Source of the DNA: an uncultured Erythrobacter sp. | Lineage (GTDB): Bacteria; Pseudomonadota; Alphaproteobacteria; Sphingomonadales; Sphingomonadaceae | NCBI GenBank assembly: GCA_947502815.1 | Contig: CANNBH010000001.1 | Location: forward strand, 2,886,818-2,950,817 | Direction of reading: 5' to 3' | Length of the DNA: 64,000 bases | Shown here: positions 44,663 through 53,104 of the stretch, one piece after another | How the letters are laid out: each line of letters opens with the position of its first letter | How positions within the stretch are numbered: the stretch's first letter is position 1 | The notes under the pieces: model-generated | Told to the model about the DNA's origin: nothing | What the model saw: the letters and a program-made list of their open reading frames with translations, nothing else | The model's database searches: none | Translations under genes and position numbers: made by a program

Positions 44663-45316
44663 TTAAACCACTGTCCCGCCGGTCGCCGCAGAAACTGTGA
44701 AAGCACCGCGCAGGCCATCGATCACATATTGCGCTGCCAAAGCGGCAAGCAGCACGCCCAAGAGCCTCGTGATCACAGCCTCAACCTTGTCACCCAAAAG
44801 TCGAATAAGCGGCCCAGCCGCGACCAAAGCCGCAGCGGTCAGGGCCAGAACCGCGATCAGCGCGGCGAACACTTCGATAGTCTCAGCAGCGGTCTGCGCC
44901 TCGTTCATAAGCAGCATGATCGCGGCAATCGCGCCGGGACCTGCGAGCATTGGCATTGCCATCGGGAAAACCGACACGTCTTCAACCTCTGGATCGGCAT
45001 TGACCTTATCGGCGCGCTCTTCGCGGCGCTGAGTGCGTTTCTCAAACACCATTTCGAACGCGATCCAGAACAGCATCAAGCCGCCCGCAATACGAAAACT
45101 GTTCAGTTCGATGTGGAGAGCGCCCAACAGATCCTCTCCAAAGAAAGCAAAGATGAGCAAGATCACCGCTGCGATAGCTGTCGCGCGCAGAGCCATGATG
45201 CGGGCCTGCGCCGAGCTCGCGTCTTTTGTAAGGCCGGCGTAAATCGGCGCGCAACCCGGCGGGTCAATCACCACGAACAGCGTTACAAAGGCGGAGATAA
45301 AGAGTTCAGGCAGCAT
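44663..45316 (-). CDS. MarC family integral membrane protein (UPF0056)
   Basis: A 217-residue protein with six hydrophobic segments, opening 'LFISAFVTLFVVIDPPGCAP' (the 'D-P-x-G-x-x-P' motif) and containing 'FGEDLLGALHIELNSFRIAG', 'GLMLFWIAFEMVF' and 'MAMPMLAGPGAIAAIMLLMN'. These define the MarC/UPF0056 family, whose function is unresolved; the older link to multiple antibiotic resistance is not supported by the family name alone. It lies in a run with folD and yggT. Confidence 0.92.
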   Translation of the reverse strand: MLPELFISAFVTLFVVIDPPGCAPIYAGLTKDASSAQARIMALRATAIAAVILLIFAFFGEDLLGALHIELNSFRIAGGLMLFWIAFEMVFEKRTQRREERADKVNADPEVEDVSVFPMAMPMLAGPGAIAAIMLLMNEAQTAAETIEVFAALIAVLALTAAALVAAGPLIRLLGDKVEAVITRLLGVLLAALAAQYVIDGLRGAFTVSAATGGTVV

Positions 45317-45354
45317 AGCGGTTCATCACATTAGAGGGCTTGCGGCGCCCCTCA

Positions 45355-46122
45355 TCATTCTTCGGTCGGGGATGCAAGGCTTTCTTCGATCGCCGTCACC
45401 CATTGCCCTTGGTAGAAATATTCGGCGGTGACGTATTTGATGCCACCGGCGCGGTGTTCCCACCGCCAGCGCAAGGTCCCATCGCTCGACAATTGCGCGG
45501 ACGAAGCGCCGTCTTCCCCAATCGGAATAGCGGGCGGTGGCGGGATAGGTTTGCCGCTGCGCGGGCAGGTCGCGACAAGCCCTTCAATCGAATCGATCGC
45601 GGTCACAACGATGTCACCCTCATCGGTTCTATCGACGCGGGCCGGCGGCTGCGGATCATCGCGGCCCGCCACGTCATAGACCCATTTGTAACTGTTATCG
45701 CTTTGACGGACCCACGCCGTCACGTAATTTCCGACAAATCCGTCCTGATCTGTGAAGCGCCCCTGACTGATTGCGACAGCGCCATCACAGCTCATCACAA
45801 CCGCGCGCGATTCCCAATCGGCCGACATACCGCTGTTTTGCAATGCGGCGACATTGGCGGCGAATGAAACCGGGCCGCTGCGTCCGTGAATAAGGGCACC
45901 GGGCGCAGCGTAATCTGCGGCCACGACAAACTGCCCGCGCTCCTTTGCCTCGCGCGCATAGGCGACCTCGGTGGCGACAATGGTGCTGGGCTGGGCCGCA
46001 CCGGGAGCGTTGGTCAGCGCCCTTGCGATAACCGCATTGGATGGACCACGAGGCCCGCTCGAACACCCTGCAAGGGCGATAAGGGAGCCTGCGACACACA
46101 CAATCTGGACGGACAATTTCAT
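45355..46122 (-). CDS. Hypothetical lipoprotein
   Basis: A 255-residue predicted lipoprotein: signal 'KLSVQIVCVAGSLIALAGC' with lipobox LAGC (Cys20). The mature part has an N-terminal helix, 'QFVVAADYAAPGALIHGRSG' and 'NYVTAWVRQSDNSYKWVYDV', a layout reminiscent of NTF2-like (SnoaL) folds, but no clear family. GGAGC precedes ATG by seven bases. Position between folD and marC in a conserved run; function unknown. Confidence 0.82.
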   Translation of the reverse strand: MKLSVQIVCVAGSLIALAGCSSGPRGPSNAVIARALTNAPGAAQPSTIVATEVAYAREAKERGQFVVAADYAAPGALIHGRSGPVSFAANVAALQNSGMSADWESRAVVMSCDGAVAISQGRFTDQDGFVGNYVTAWVRQSDNSYKWVYDVAGRDDPQPPARVDRTDEGDIVVTAIDSIEGLVATCPRSGKPIPPPPAIPIGEDGASSAQLSSDGTLRWRWEHRAGGIKYVTAEYFYQGQWVTAIEESLASPTEE

Positions 46123-46215
46123 CGAAGGGCTCCTGTTATTTGGGCCACCCTGTCGCTGTTTCAGAATTTACGCAAGCTGACTGATCCGCCGCCGGCATCG
46201 CCTTGGGATTGGCCG

Positions 46216-47109
46216 TTACAGCCCGGCGGGAGCATCCAGCCCGGCATTGCGATGCGCAGCCACCACCGTGTTGCGCAGCAGGACGGCAATCGTCATTGGG
46301 CCAACACCGCCGGGAACCGGCGTAATCGCCCCGGCAACCTCGCTCGCCTCATCAAAGGCAACATCGCCGACCAGCTTGCCCTTTTCCTTACCCGGTTCGG
46401 GCGGCAAGCGGTTGATGCCGACATCGATGACCGTCGCGCCATTTTTCAACCAATCCCGGCCAATCATCTCTGGCCGGCCAACGGCGGCAACCACAATGTC
46501 GGCGCGCTTCACCACGCCGGCTAGGTCTTTCGTGCGGCTGTGCGCGATGGTGACGGTGGCGTTGGCGTCGAGCAGCAGCTGAGCCATTGGCTTTCCGACA
46601 ATGTTGGAGCGTCCGATCACGACCGCTTCCAGCCCCGATAGATCGCCCAGTCGGTCTGTTAGAAGCATCATACAGCCCAGCGGGGTGCATGGGACAAAAC
46701 CCGATTGGCCGACGCTCAACCGGCCGGCATTGATAACGTGGAACCCGTCCACATCCTTATCCGGACTGATCGAGGCTATGATCGATTGTTCGTCGAGGTG
46801 ATCGGGCAGCGGCAGCTGGACCAAGATGCCATCGACCGCATCATCACGGTTCAATTGATCGACCAAAGCGAGCAAATCCGCCTGAGAGGTTTCGGCCCCA
46901 AGGCGGTGCGTGAAGCTTTCCATATTGGCAGCCACAGTCGCTTTGCCTTTGCTGCCGACATAAACTTGGCTGGCCGGATCATCGCCCACCAGCACCACAG
47001 CCAGACCCGGCTTACGCCCGGCGCTTTGTGCAAAGGCCATAGCCGCTTCGCCAACGCGCTCGCGCAGCTTCGCCGCGAACGCTTTTCCGTCAATTCTGAT
47101 AGCGGTCAT
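46216..47109 (-). CDS. folD: Methylenetetrahydrofolate dehydrogenase / methenyltetrahydrofolate cyclohydrolase
   Basis: FolD interconverts 5,10-methylene- and 10-formyl-tetrahydrofolate. The 297-residue product shows '[20 protein letters not shown]' and KATVAANM (catalytic Tyr and Lys), '[20 protein letters not shown]', '[20 protein letters not shown]', the Rossmann motif '[20 protein letters not shown]' and '[20 protein letters not shown]'. Length is typical. Confidence 0.96.
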   Translation of the reverse strand: MTAIRIDGKAFAAKLRERVGEAAMAFAQSAGRKPGLAVVLVGDDPASQVYVGSKGKATVAANMESFTHRLGAETSQADLLALVDQLNRDDAVDGILVQLPLPDHLDEQSIIASISPDKDVDGFHVINAGRLSVGQSGFVPCTPLGCMMLLTDRLGDLSGLEAVVIGRSNIVGKPMAQLLLDANATVTIAHSRTKDLAGVVKRADIVVAAVGRPEMIGRDWLKNGATVIDVGINRLPPEPGKEKGKLVGDVAFDEASEVAGAITPVPGGVGPMTIAVLLRNTVVAAHRNAGLDAPAGL

Positions 47110-47126
47110 GAACTTTGCCGATCTTT

Positions 47127-47423
47127 TTACGTCATGCTGAAGATGAGACGAACAACAACCATGTCGAGGATCCGCAAAGCAAAGATCAGCACGATTGGCG
47201 AGAAATCAATTGCTCCGGTATCCGGCATAATTCGACGAATGGGTCGTAGCAGCGGATCCAGCAAATTGCTGATCGATTGATAGAAAGCCATCGCGAACTG
47301 ATTGGATGGGCTAACCACATTAAACGCGAACAATAGGCTGATCACAAATTGAATGATGACCAACATCACCAACAAGCTAGTCACCAAGCTAATGATGTCG
47401 GAGATCAAATATAGACCTTGCAT
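47127..47423 (-). CDS. YggT family membrane protein
   Basis: A 98-residue protein with two membrane segments (about 5-30 and 72-92) and the signature '[20 protein letters not shown]' followed by '[18 protein letters not shown]'. YggT proteins are linked to osmotic tolerance and cell division in other bacteria. AGGAA lies five bases before the ATG. It follows argB after a strong terminator, so it may have its own promoter. Confidence 0.92.
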   Translation of the reverse strand: MQGLYLISDIISLVTSLLVMLVIIQFVISLLFAFNVVSPSNQFAMAFYQSISNLLDPLLRPIRRIMPDTGAIDFSPIVLIFALRILDMVVVRLIFSMT

Positions 47424-47437
47424 TTCGATTCCTATTT

Positions 47438-47469
47438 CAAAAAGGCGTATTATACACCTAATACGCCTT
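47438..47469 (-). terminator. Intrinsic terminator after argB
   Basis: On the minus strand AAGGCGTATTA and TAATACGCCTT form a perfect 11-bp stem (47442-47452 with 47459-47469) around a six-base loop, running into CCTTTTTGA. It starts 20 bp after the argB stop and should largely separate argB from yggT. Confidence 0.9.
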
Positions 47470-47488
47470 GGTATAACGTCAAGGGCAT

Positions 47489-48409
47489 CTAGTCAGAAGT
47501 GTTTTCGCGCACCAGCGTCCCTGCCCCGCGCGCGGTGAAGAATTCAAGCAGCATCGCGTGGCCAACCCGTCCATCAAGGACAACCGCCGCTTCGCATCCC
47601 GATTCCACCGCCGAAACACAGGTCTCCAGTTTGGGCACCATGCCGCCTTTGATCACGCCGTCTTCGCGCAGTTTTGCGATATCGGCGGGGGTCAGATCGG
47701 TGAGCAATGTTCCGTCACCGTCCAAAACGCCTGCAACATCGGTCAGCAAAAACAGCCGCGCCGCGCCCAATGCCGCCGCAATCGCACCCGCCATTGTATC
47801 GGCGTTGATGTTGTATGTTGCGCCGTCTTCGCCTGGCGCAATCGGGGCGATAACCGGGATCATGCCAGCCGCAACCGCGGTGTCGATCACGCTGGTATCG
47901 ACATGTGCGGGCTCTCCGACAAAACCCAAATCAACCACGCTTTCGATCTGGCTCTCGGGATCACGCGTGGTGCGGGTGACTTTGCGCGCCGTAACCAGCC
48001 CTCCATCCTTGCCAGAAATGCCCAGCGCTTTGCCGCCCGCATTTGACAGCCAGCCGACCAATTCTTTGTTGATCCCTCCGGACAGGACCATCTCAGCAAC
48101 CTTAGCGGTCGCCTCATCGGTGACGCGCAAACCGTCGACAAACGTGCTTTCCACGCCCAACCGCGACAGCATTTCACCGATTTGCGGGCCGCCGCCGTGG
48201 ACAACAACCGGATTGATGCCGACGGCTTTTAGCAAGACGATGTCTTCGGCAAAGTCACGCGCGGCCTGTTTGTTGCCCATCGCATGGCCGCCATATTTCA
48301 CCACAAATGTGCGGCCGGCATAGCGCTGAAAATACGGCAGAGCCTCGATCAGCACTTCGGCTTTGGAAAGGTCAAGCACCGGATCGGATGCGCCTTTTGT
48401 GTTTGTCAT
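47489..48409 (-). CDS. argB: Acetylglutamate kinase
   Basis: ArgB phosphorylates N-acetylglutamate in arginine synthesis. The 306-residue product has '[20 protein letters not shown]' (phosphate-binding Lys and GG), '[20 protein letters not shown]', '[20 protein letters not shown]' and '[20 protein letters not shown]'. Start ATG 48409 follows AGGG seven bases upstream; the frame is open for another 24 codons but without a good site. Confidence 0.95.
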   Translation of the reverse strand: MTNTKGASDPVLDLSKAEVLIEALPYFQRYAGRTFVVKYGGHAMGNKQAARDFAEDIVLLKAVGINPVVVHGGGPQIGEMLSRLGVESTFVDGLRVTDEATAKVAEMVLSGGINKELVGWLSNAGGKALGISGKDGGLVTARKVTRTTRDPESQIESVVDLGFVGEPAHVDTSVIDTAVAAGMIPVIAPIAPGEDGATYNINADTMAGAIAAALGAARLFLLTDVAGVLDGDGTLLTDLTPADIAKLREDGVIKGGMVPKLETCVSAVESGCEAAVVLDGRVGHAMLLEFFTARGAGTLVRENTSD

Positions 48410-48598
48410 TGTCTGCCCTACCGTTGGATACCCGCGCCGCTTAGCGCCTTCACAGCCTAAGGGGAAGGTGGGGCGGTCCAAGGCGTTTTATGAATTTTAC
48501 ACTTGGCATTGTAACCGAATGCTGTTTCGGTGCGAACCGATCGATGAACGGCGCACGGGTTTGGCGCTGATCGAATCGTATTGGATGGAGGAATCATT

Positions 48599-48934
48599 AT
48601 GAACACTACACGCTTTAAAGGCTCAATCGCTCTTGCCGCCGCCGCTGGCCTAGCCGCTGCCTGTTCGGGCGGTGCCGATGCACCAGTCGAAGGCGAAGGC
48701 GCAGAAGGCACAGCAGCTGTTGCCGATGCGGGCGATGCTGACACCAAAGAGAAATGCTATGGCGTTTCGCTCGCCGGTCAGAATGACTGCGCTGCTGGCG
48801 AAGGCACAAGCTGCGCCGGCACAAGCGTTGTCGATTATCAAGGCAACGCATGGACATATGTCGATGCAGGATCATGCGAAGACACCGTGACGCCAAATGG
48901 CACGGGTTCGCTTGAGCCAATCGCAGACGCCTAA
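48599..48934 (+). CDS. Bufferin-like (DUF2282/BufA1-type) lipoprotein without neighbouring modification genes
   Basis: A 111-residue protein. The C-terminal 45 residues, '[20 protein letters not shown]' continuing [20 protein letters not shown] and ending AGSCED, carry the four cysteines and the spacing of the DUF2282 family. Characterised members (bufferins, BufA1) are copper-binding peptides whose cysteines are modified by a DUF692/MNIO enzyme (BufB) with a partner BufC. Here neither bufB nor bufC is adjacent. The N-terminus '[20 protein letters not shown]' has a lipobox (AAAC), which is unusual since family members commonly have cleavable signal peptides; this one is likely tethered. GGAGG lies seven bases before ATG. 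A terminator follows at 48986-49021. Confidence 0.82.
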   Translation: MNTTRFKGSIALAAAAGLAAACSGGADAPVEGEGAEGTAAVADAGDADTKEKCYGVSLAGQNDCAAGEGTSCAGTSVVDYQGNAWTYVDAGSCEDTVTPNGTGSLEPIADA

Positions 48935-48985
48935 ACGCGTTACATTGCGGCGCGGCCAGACTGCTCCGCTATGACGAGACATTGA

Positions 48986-49021
48986 GAGCCGCTTGGGTGC
49001 GATGCCCAAGCGGCTCTTTTT
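48986..49021 (+). terminator. Intrinsic terminator of the bufferin-like gene
   Basis: GAGCCGCTTGGG (48986-48997) and CCCAAGCGGCTC (49005-49016) form a perfect 12-bp stem with a seven-base loop, followed by TTTTT. It lies 52 bp after the stop codon and makes the upstream gene monocistronic. Confidence 0.94.
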
Positions 49022-49037
49022 GTGGAGCTTTGCGGTG

Positions 49038-49628
49038 ATGGGTGATAGCCGTGGAGCCATGGTTCGCCGCCTTCGCCCCCAATTCAGACGCTCCGCGCAG
49101 CGGCGCAGCCGGTTTGCCGATTGGTGGCTGATATGGCGCATGCCGATCCTGCTGCTGATTGTTATGGCGGTCTGGTGGTTTGGCTTTCGCCCAGAGCCGC
49201 AACCGCAAGAATGGACCGAGGTCCGCCACCGGTTTGCGTTATGCTCAGAGCCCGTCGCGAGTGCCGATCGCGCACCTGGCTGCGTGGTGGACGGCGACAC
49301 GGTCGTCATTGGCTTTGGCAATGAGCGCCGCCGCATCCGTTTGACCGGTTTCGACACGCCTGAATTGGAAGGCGCTTGTGAAGCCGAAACCGCTTTGGCC
49401 AACCGCGCCCGCCTGCGGCTTCACCAATGGCTCAATTCTGGGACCTTTGAATGGAGCGGCGGGGCGGATCCCCCTCGCGATCAATATGGCCGCGAATTGC
49501 GCGAAGTGCGCCGAGGAGCCGATGGCAGCGATGGCAGGAAAGGCGAGTATCTCGCCGATACCATGATCGAAAGCGGTCTTGCATCCGACAGCGGCTGGGG
49601 CGCGTTTCCGGCCGAGTGGTGCCCGTAA
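49038..49628 (+). CDS. Membrane-anchored thermonuclease-like (SNase) protein
   Basis: A 196-residue protein with a basic N-terminus, one membrane segment (about residues 33-50, 'MPILLLIVMAVWWFGF') and an SNase-like domain: 'CVVDGDTVVIGFGNERRRIR' with 'LTGFDTPELEGACEAETALA' (the DGDT and 'R..G.D.PE' motifs), 'DQYGRELREVRRGADGSDGR' and 'DTMIESGLASDSGWGAF'. In SNase the motif R-L-x-x-I-D-x-P-E and the later Arg are catalytic; here an Arg is present after DQYGR. Likely an extracytoplasmic nuclease. The start is uncertain among ATGs 49038 and 49059, both just after the terminator. Confidence 0.8.
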   Translation: MGDSRGAMVRRLRPQFRRSAQRRSRFADWWLIWRMPILLLIVMAVWWFGFRPEPQPQEWTEVRHRFALCSEPVASADRAPGCVVDGDTVVIGFGNERRRIRLTGFDTPELEGACEAETALANRARLRLHQWLNSGTFEWSGGADPPRDQYGRELREVRRGADGSDGRKGEYLADTMIESGLASDSGWGAFPAEWCP

Positions 49629-49753
49629 GGCGCGCCCTTTTTCGCACGCATTCACCCCTAGGGCTTGCCCATAGTGATCCGTCGCCTAGTATGCGGGTTA
49701 GACGCTGGGTTGGAAAGACCCGGCGGCAGTCAGGCTTATAAAGGGGATCCGCC

Positions 49754-50110
49754 ATGACAACACCTACTTCAACCAACAATGGGTTTGACCTCAATCAGCC
49801 CACCATCATCTCGCTCTGCTACCTTGCCAGCTTTATCACTGGCATTTCCGGCCTTGTCGGCATTGTCCTTGCGCACGTGTGGCAGGGTGACAATCAGGAA
49901 AGCTGGGCCGCATCGCACTTCACCTATCTGATCCGCACGTTCTGGATTGGCTTTGTCGCCAGCCTGATCGCTGGTGTGCTCAGCATCGTTTTGATCGGCC
50001 TTCTGCTGTTGCCGCTCATCGCAATTTGGGTTGGCATTCGCAGCGTAATGAGCCTGATCAAGGCGCAAAAGCAGGAACCTATGCCGGATCCTGAAACGCT
50101 GTTGTTCTAA
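49754..50110 (+). CDS. DUF4870-like small membrane protein
   Basis: A 118-residue protein with three membrane segments: 'TIISLCYLASFITGISGLVG' (about residues 17-36), 'FWIGFVASLIAGVLSIVLIG' (63-82) and 'LLLLPLIAIWVGIRSVMSLI'. The pattern 'ASHFTYLIRTFWIG' and the final 'R...G...A' helix resemble the DUF4870/Tic20-like family. AAGGGG lies eight bases before the ATG. Function unknown; no operon partner. Confidence 0.78.
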   Translation: MTTPTSTNNGFDLNQPTIISLCYLASFITGISGLVGIVLAHVWQGDNQESWAASHFTYLIRTFWIGFVASLIAGVLSIVLIGLLLLPLIAIWVGIRSVMSLIKAQKQEPMPDPETLLF

Positions 50111-50471
50111 ACGGCCAACACTTGGCTCTGCCGGCTTTGCCCGATTTGGGAGCAAGGCCGGCGGGCGCGTGTGCCCCGGTTGATCCGGGATGATACAGTG
50201 AGACATGGACCGCATGTTACACGGTCCAGAGGCCAAAAACCGCTCACCCCCAAAATCGGCTATTGCCCCCGCCTTTAACCGGGCGGAGCGATCGATCGCA
50301 AAGGGGCGCGCGCAGCTTTCCATAGGCGCGGCATTCTATGCCAGCGGGCCATCTGTAGGAAAGCGTTCTGGCGTTTGGGTCAGCGAAGCCCGCGGCAATG
50401 GGCCCACTGCAAAACACCCATTTGCAAAGTGCACGGGCGACAAAGCCTTTCCGCCGCGCTACCATTTGCGC
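50111..50471 (+). other. Intergenic stretch with one hairpin
   Basis: About 360 bp without a supported gene. It contains an inverted repeat GCCGGC...GCCGGC (50130-50135 and 50157-50162, with TTTGC/GCAA extending it) that lacks a T-run. The downstream frame is open back to 50205, but the signal peptide and lipobox of the next gene place its start at 50472. Confidence 0.5.
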
Positions 50472-51140
50472 ATGAACACATCGATCACACGCTTCGCCAT
50501 GGCTTTGCCCTTGTCCGCCCTCTTGCTGACGGGCTGCAGCCAGCCAGCTGATCAAGACGCGACTGCCGCACCCGATGCCTCTGCCCAAGACGCATTTTTC
50601 ACGGCGCTTTCGACCCATTGCGGAAAGGCATATTCCGGCAGCCTCGTCAGCGAAGACGCCGCCGATGCCGATTTCGTCGGCGCAGAGATGGTGATGTATG
50701 TCAGCGATTGCAGCAAGGAACAGATCGCCGTGCCGTTCCACGTAAAGTTGGAGGGGGAAGAATGGGATCGGTCGCGCACATGGCTGATCACGCGCACCGA
50801 AGACGGCCTGCGCCTAAAACACGATCACCGCCACGAAGATGGCGTGCATGACGCGGTGACGATGTATGGCGGCGACACGGCGGACGCAGGGTCGGCGGGC
50901 GCGCAAAGTTTCCCCGTCGATCAATTCAGCATCGACATGTTTGAACGCGAAGGGTTGGATGTTTCCGTCACCAATGTCTGGACGGTGGCGGTTGATCCGG
51001 CGGGCACACCCGATGCGCGCTATGTCTATCAGCTGAAACGCACCGTCGAAGGCGGCGCACCCGAACCGCGCGATTTCCGCGTTGAATTTGATCTGACGCA
51101 GGAAATCGAAGCGCCGCCAGCGGCGTGGGGCTGGGAATAG
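50472..51140 (+). CDS. Hypothetical lipoprotein
   Basis: A 222-residue predicted lipoprotein: signal 'TSITRFAMALPLSALLLTGC' with lipobox LTGC. Then 'AFFTALSTHCGKAYSGSLVS' and 'MVMYVSDCSKEQIAVPFHVK', 'GEEWDRSRTWLITRTEDGLR', and 'LKHDHRHEDGVHDAVTMYGG'. These blocks look like a conserved family of secreted proteins of unknown function (a calycin-like small beta fold is possible). The His-rich HDHRHEDGVHD segment may bind metal. The start is fixed by the signal peptide; a Shine-Dalgarno is not clear. Confidence 0.8.
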   Translation: MNTSITRFAMALPLSALLLTGCSQPADQDATAAPDASAQDAFFTALSTHCGKAYSGSLVSEDAADADFVGAEMVMYVSDCSKEQIAVPFHVKLEGEEWDRSRTWLITRTEDGLRLKHDHRHEDGVHDAVTMYGGDTADAGSAGAQSFPVDQFSIDMFEREGLDVSVTNVWTVAVDPAGTPDARYVYQLKRTVEGGAPEPRDFRVEFDLTQEIEAPPAAWGWE

Positions 51141-51148
51141 GCGACAGC

Positions 51149-51328
51149 CTACCAAAAAAGTATCGTGACAAATGCCGCTGGTGGCAGAGTGGCGATCATG
51201 GGCCAAAACCACCCCTTGTCCTGCAAACGTTGGATCGGAGAAAGGCGTAGGCCTCCCTCCGACCATTCGACCTCGTCCATCTTTCGAGGCCGTTTGCGAG
51301 ACGCGTCAAATGTATGAAGCTCGCCCAT
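51149..51328 (-). CDS. Possible small membrane protein
   Basis: A 59-residue frame from ATG 51328 with a basic N-terminal half ('HTFDASRKRPRKMDEVEW') and a C-terminal membrane segment ('GWFWPMIATLPPAAFVTILF'). It ends 8 bp from the convergent lipoprotein gene. Ribosome binding site is weak and no family is recognised. The 355-bp gap between the flanking genes leaves room for it, and the layout resembles small sphingomonad membrane proteins; low confidence. Confidence 0.35.
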   Translation of the reverse strand: MGELHTFDASRKRPRKMDEVEWSEGGLRLSPIQRLQDKGWFWPMIATLPPAAFVTILFW

Positions 51329-51495
51329 ACACCCGATGTAATTGAGGCGCGTAAGCAAAGCGTTACTCGAGATGGAGTTGCACCTTGTCTCTGAGTCTCA
51401 TCATGACGGGTGCAGGCCGACGAAGTGCAAGCAGCTGCATGGTCCTTGCGCGAAACGGAATGGTGACCGCCTGCAACCTATGATATATCTTAGAT

Positions 51496-52083
51496 ATGAC
51501 AAAGATAACCGCAATCCCCGTGCCCCAAGGCAGCTTGCTCGCAGAATTTGGCCCGCCTCCCGACTCCACAACCCAGCCCTATCGCGATTGCTTTGTGCGG
51601 CGTGAGACGGACGCGGTGACCTTGGAGCAATTTGTTGAGCGGTTTTATTGCAGCTGGGCGTTTCGCCCAGAGCGGCTGGCGCTGGGCCTGATCGGGCGAG
51701 GCGCTTCGAGCGCGGATGCAAGGCGACTGGCACGCGGCGAGACGGAGAATTTTGCGGCGTGGACGGTTATCGACCGGCGCAGCGCCAGTGATTTTTTGGC
51801 GGAGCACGGACCCGAAGGGTCCGCAAGCCCGACCGGGCGCCCGCAGGCCCGCAAGGGCCGAGGAAATCGCACGCCGGATGGCGTGCGGAACACAAAAAAC
51901 GCCGAGATATTGCTACAGGATTTTCAAGGCGCCACCGCAAGCTGGCTGTCGGTCAGACCCAGCGCGGATGGAGGGACTGAGCTATTGTTCGGAAGCTGGG
52001 TCGGGAAACCGGATCGCGGTGTTGTGAAAGCGCTGATGCCGTTTCACCGGTTGTATGCGCGGGTTTTGCTGGGTGGGGCTTGA
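51496..52083 (+). CDS. Hypothetical protein interrupted in-frame by a palindromic DNA cluster
   Basis: A 195-residue protein of no recognised family. The N-terminal part (about 1-103: 'SLLAEFGPPPDSTTQPYRDC', 'TLEQFVERFYCSWAFRPERL', 'ALGLIGRGASSADARRLARG', then ETENFAAWTVIDRRSASDFL) and the C-terminal part (about 135-195: 'LLQDFQGATASWLSVRPSAD', 'GGTELLFGSWVGKPDRGVVK') read as one folded domain. Between them residues about 104-131 (GPEGSASPTGRPQARKGRGN...) are low-complexity, Gly/Arg/Pro-rich, and encoded by four adjacent DNA hairpins. The frame stays open across them. No signal peptide. Function unknown. Confidence 0.72.
   Translation: MTKITAIPVPQGSLLAEFGPPPDSTTQPYRDCFVRRETDAVTLEQFVERFYCSWAFRPERLALGLIGRGASSADARRLARGETENFAAWTVIDRRSASDFLAEHGPEGSASPTGRPQARKGRGNRTPDGVRNTKNAEILLQDFQGATASWLSVRPSADGGTELLFGSWVGKPDRGVVKALMPFHRLYARVLLGGA
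51807..51887 (+). repeat. Cluster of four hairpins inserted in a coding region
   Basis: Four consecutive inverted repeats: CGGACCC/GGGTCCG (51807-51823), GCCCG/CGGGC (51827-51838), GGCCC/GGGCC (51846-51859) and CGCACGCC/GGCGTGCG (51868-51887), the last with an 8-bp perfect stem. They are contiguous and in frame within the gene at 51496-52083. The arrangement resembles palindromic elements that invade genes in-frame, such as those known from Rickettsia; no second copy was noticed in this window. Confidence 0.8.
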
Positions 52084-52321
52084 AATTCGGCGTTTAGCCT
52101 TGGGCGGCGATGCCCAAACCCCTCGACAGTGGTCGCCTGCCCGATTTTTTGTTCCATCATTACCCCCCGATGCAATTGTGGCAGGCGGTGTAGCGCTTGG
52201 GGGAGCGGATGGTCCAGTGGGGACTGTTTGTAGAGGTTGCAGTCCTTAGGTTGGGTGTGGATTTGTGACACCAAAGGAAAGCACGCTTGACCAAAGCATC
52301 TATGACGTCATCTTCCATTGT
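52084..52321. other. Intergenic region between the palindrome-bearing gene and the MBL gene
   Basis: About 238 bp between convergent genes. I see no supported gene, tRNA or clear terminator hairpin. Base composition falls toward the AT-rich MBL cassette, so this may contain the boundary of an acquired segment. Confidence 0.4.
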
Positions 52322-53104
52322 CTAACCAAGATTGAATGAAATAGTGCCATCTTTGCGCGTGGTTAAGACTTTCCGTTGGCCTCCACGGAAATTGCCCCCG
52401 CTACTATATTGAGCATATGTTGGTACGGTCTGCTGAGTGTCATATTTGTAACCACAGTCGGAGATGACAGTCCAAACGGGCCGCACGCAATTCAAAAAAC
52501 CCTCGTGAATCGAAGATTCACGACCGTGGTGTGGGGCAATCAGAATTGTGGCATTGGCAATTGCCTCGCGAAATTTCTCGCGCTGCATTAGCACCTCGAA
52601 TCCGCTCTTCTCGACATCTCCGGGGAACACAACCTTTCGTCCGTTCGCTCTCAAAATGATCACGCCACTCAAGTTGTTTTCATCATCGAAATCATCAGCC
52701 GAATTGAAAAACATACTTTTTGTCATATTGCCGAAGTCTATCGGTCTTGAGAGAGGGGAAGTGTACGATTTTGCCATGTCTACGAGCGAGGCAATGCCAG
52801 GCCCAACGCCCCCTTCGGACTTCAGCTGAATAACTTGATCTGGTTCAAGGTTCTTTGCTCGGTAGAGCGATTTGATCTGGATGTGAGAGTCTCGCAGCTC
52901 TGGCAAACCGTTGGCGTGGTCTTCGTCGAAGTTCGTGATTGCCAAGACGTCCAAAACACCGACATTCCTGTTGGTGAGCTCGACAGTGGGAGACCAGCCG
53001 GTTGAGCTGTTCTTGCCACAATCGATCATTAGGGTTGCGCCTGTGTCAGCTGCGAAAAGTGAACACGACCCGTGCTCGACGTCAAATATCGTTAGATTGC
53101 TCAT
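52322..53104 (-). CDS. ComEC-like MBL-fold hydrolase
   Basis: A 260-residue metallo-beta-lactamase-fold protein resembling the C-terminal MBL domain of ComEC/Rec2. Visible motifs: 'NLTIFDVEHGSCSLFAADTG' (residues 3-22, cf. ComEC 'DVGQGD'), the metal site 'AITNFDEDHANGLPEL' (57-70; a THxHxDH variant in which the first His pair is NFD), 'ENNLSGVIILRANGRKVVFP' with GDVEKSG, and 'LIAPHHGRESSIH' (188-200). The first metal ligands are altered, so activity needs testing. GAAGAAGG lies seven bases upstream of ATG. The gene overlaps the upstream 4-TM gene by 23 bp and is clearly AT-rich compared with neighbours. No signal or membrane segment. Confidence 0.82.
   Translation of the reverse strand: MSNLTIFDVEHGSCSLFAADTGATLMIDCGKNSSTGWSPTVELTNRNVGVLDVLAITNFDEDHANGLPELRDSHIQIKSLYRAKNLEPDQVIQLKSEGGVGPGIASLVDMAKSYTSPLSRPIDFGNMTKSMFFNSADDFDDENNLSGVIILRANGRKVVFPGDVEKSGFEVLMQREKFREAIANATILIAPHHGRESSIHEGFLNCVRPVWTVISDCGYKYDTQQTVPTYAQYSSGGNFRGGQRKVLTTRKDGTISFNLG

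Noticed and set aside
47499..48323. Plus-strand frame of about 270 codons
   Set aside because: Antisense shadow of argB with Ser/Pro-rich, domain-free translation.
48993..49037. Upstream ATG codons for the nuclease-like gene
   Set aside because: They lie inside the terminator hairpin at 48986-49021, so a transcript starting after it would lack them.
48410..49630. bufB/bufC genes next to the bufferin-like gene
   Set aside because: The neighbours are argB and an SNase-like gene; no DUF692 or DUF2063 product is encoded anywhere in the window.
50130..50162. GC-rich hairpin after the DUF4870-like gene as terminator
   Set aside because: The stem is interrupted and there is no T-run.
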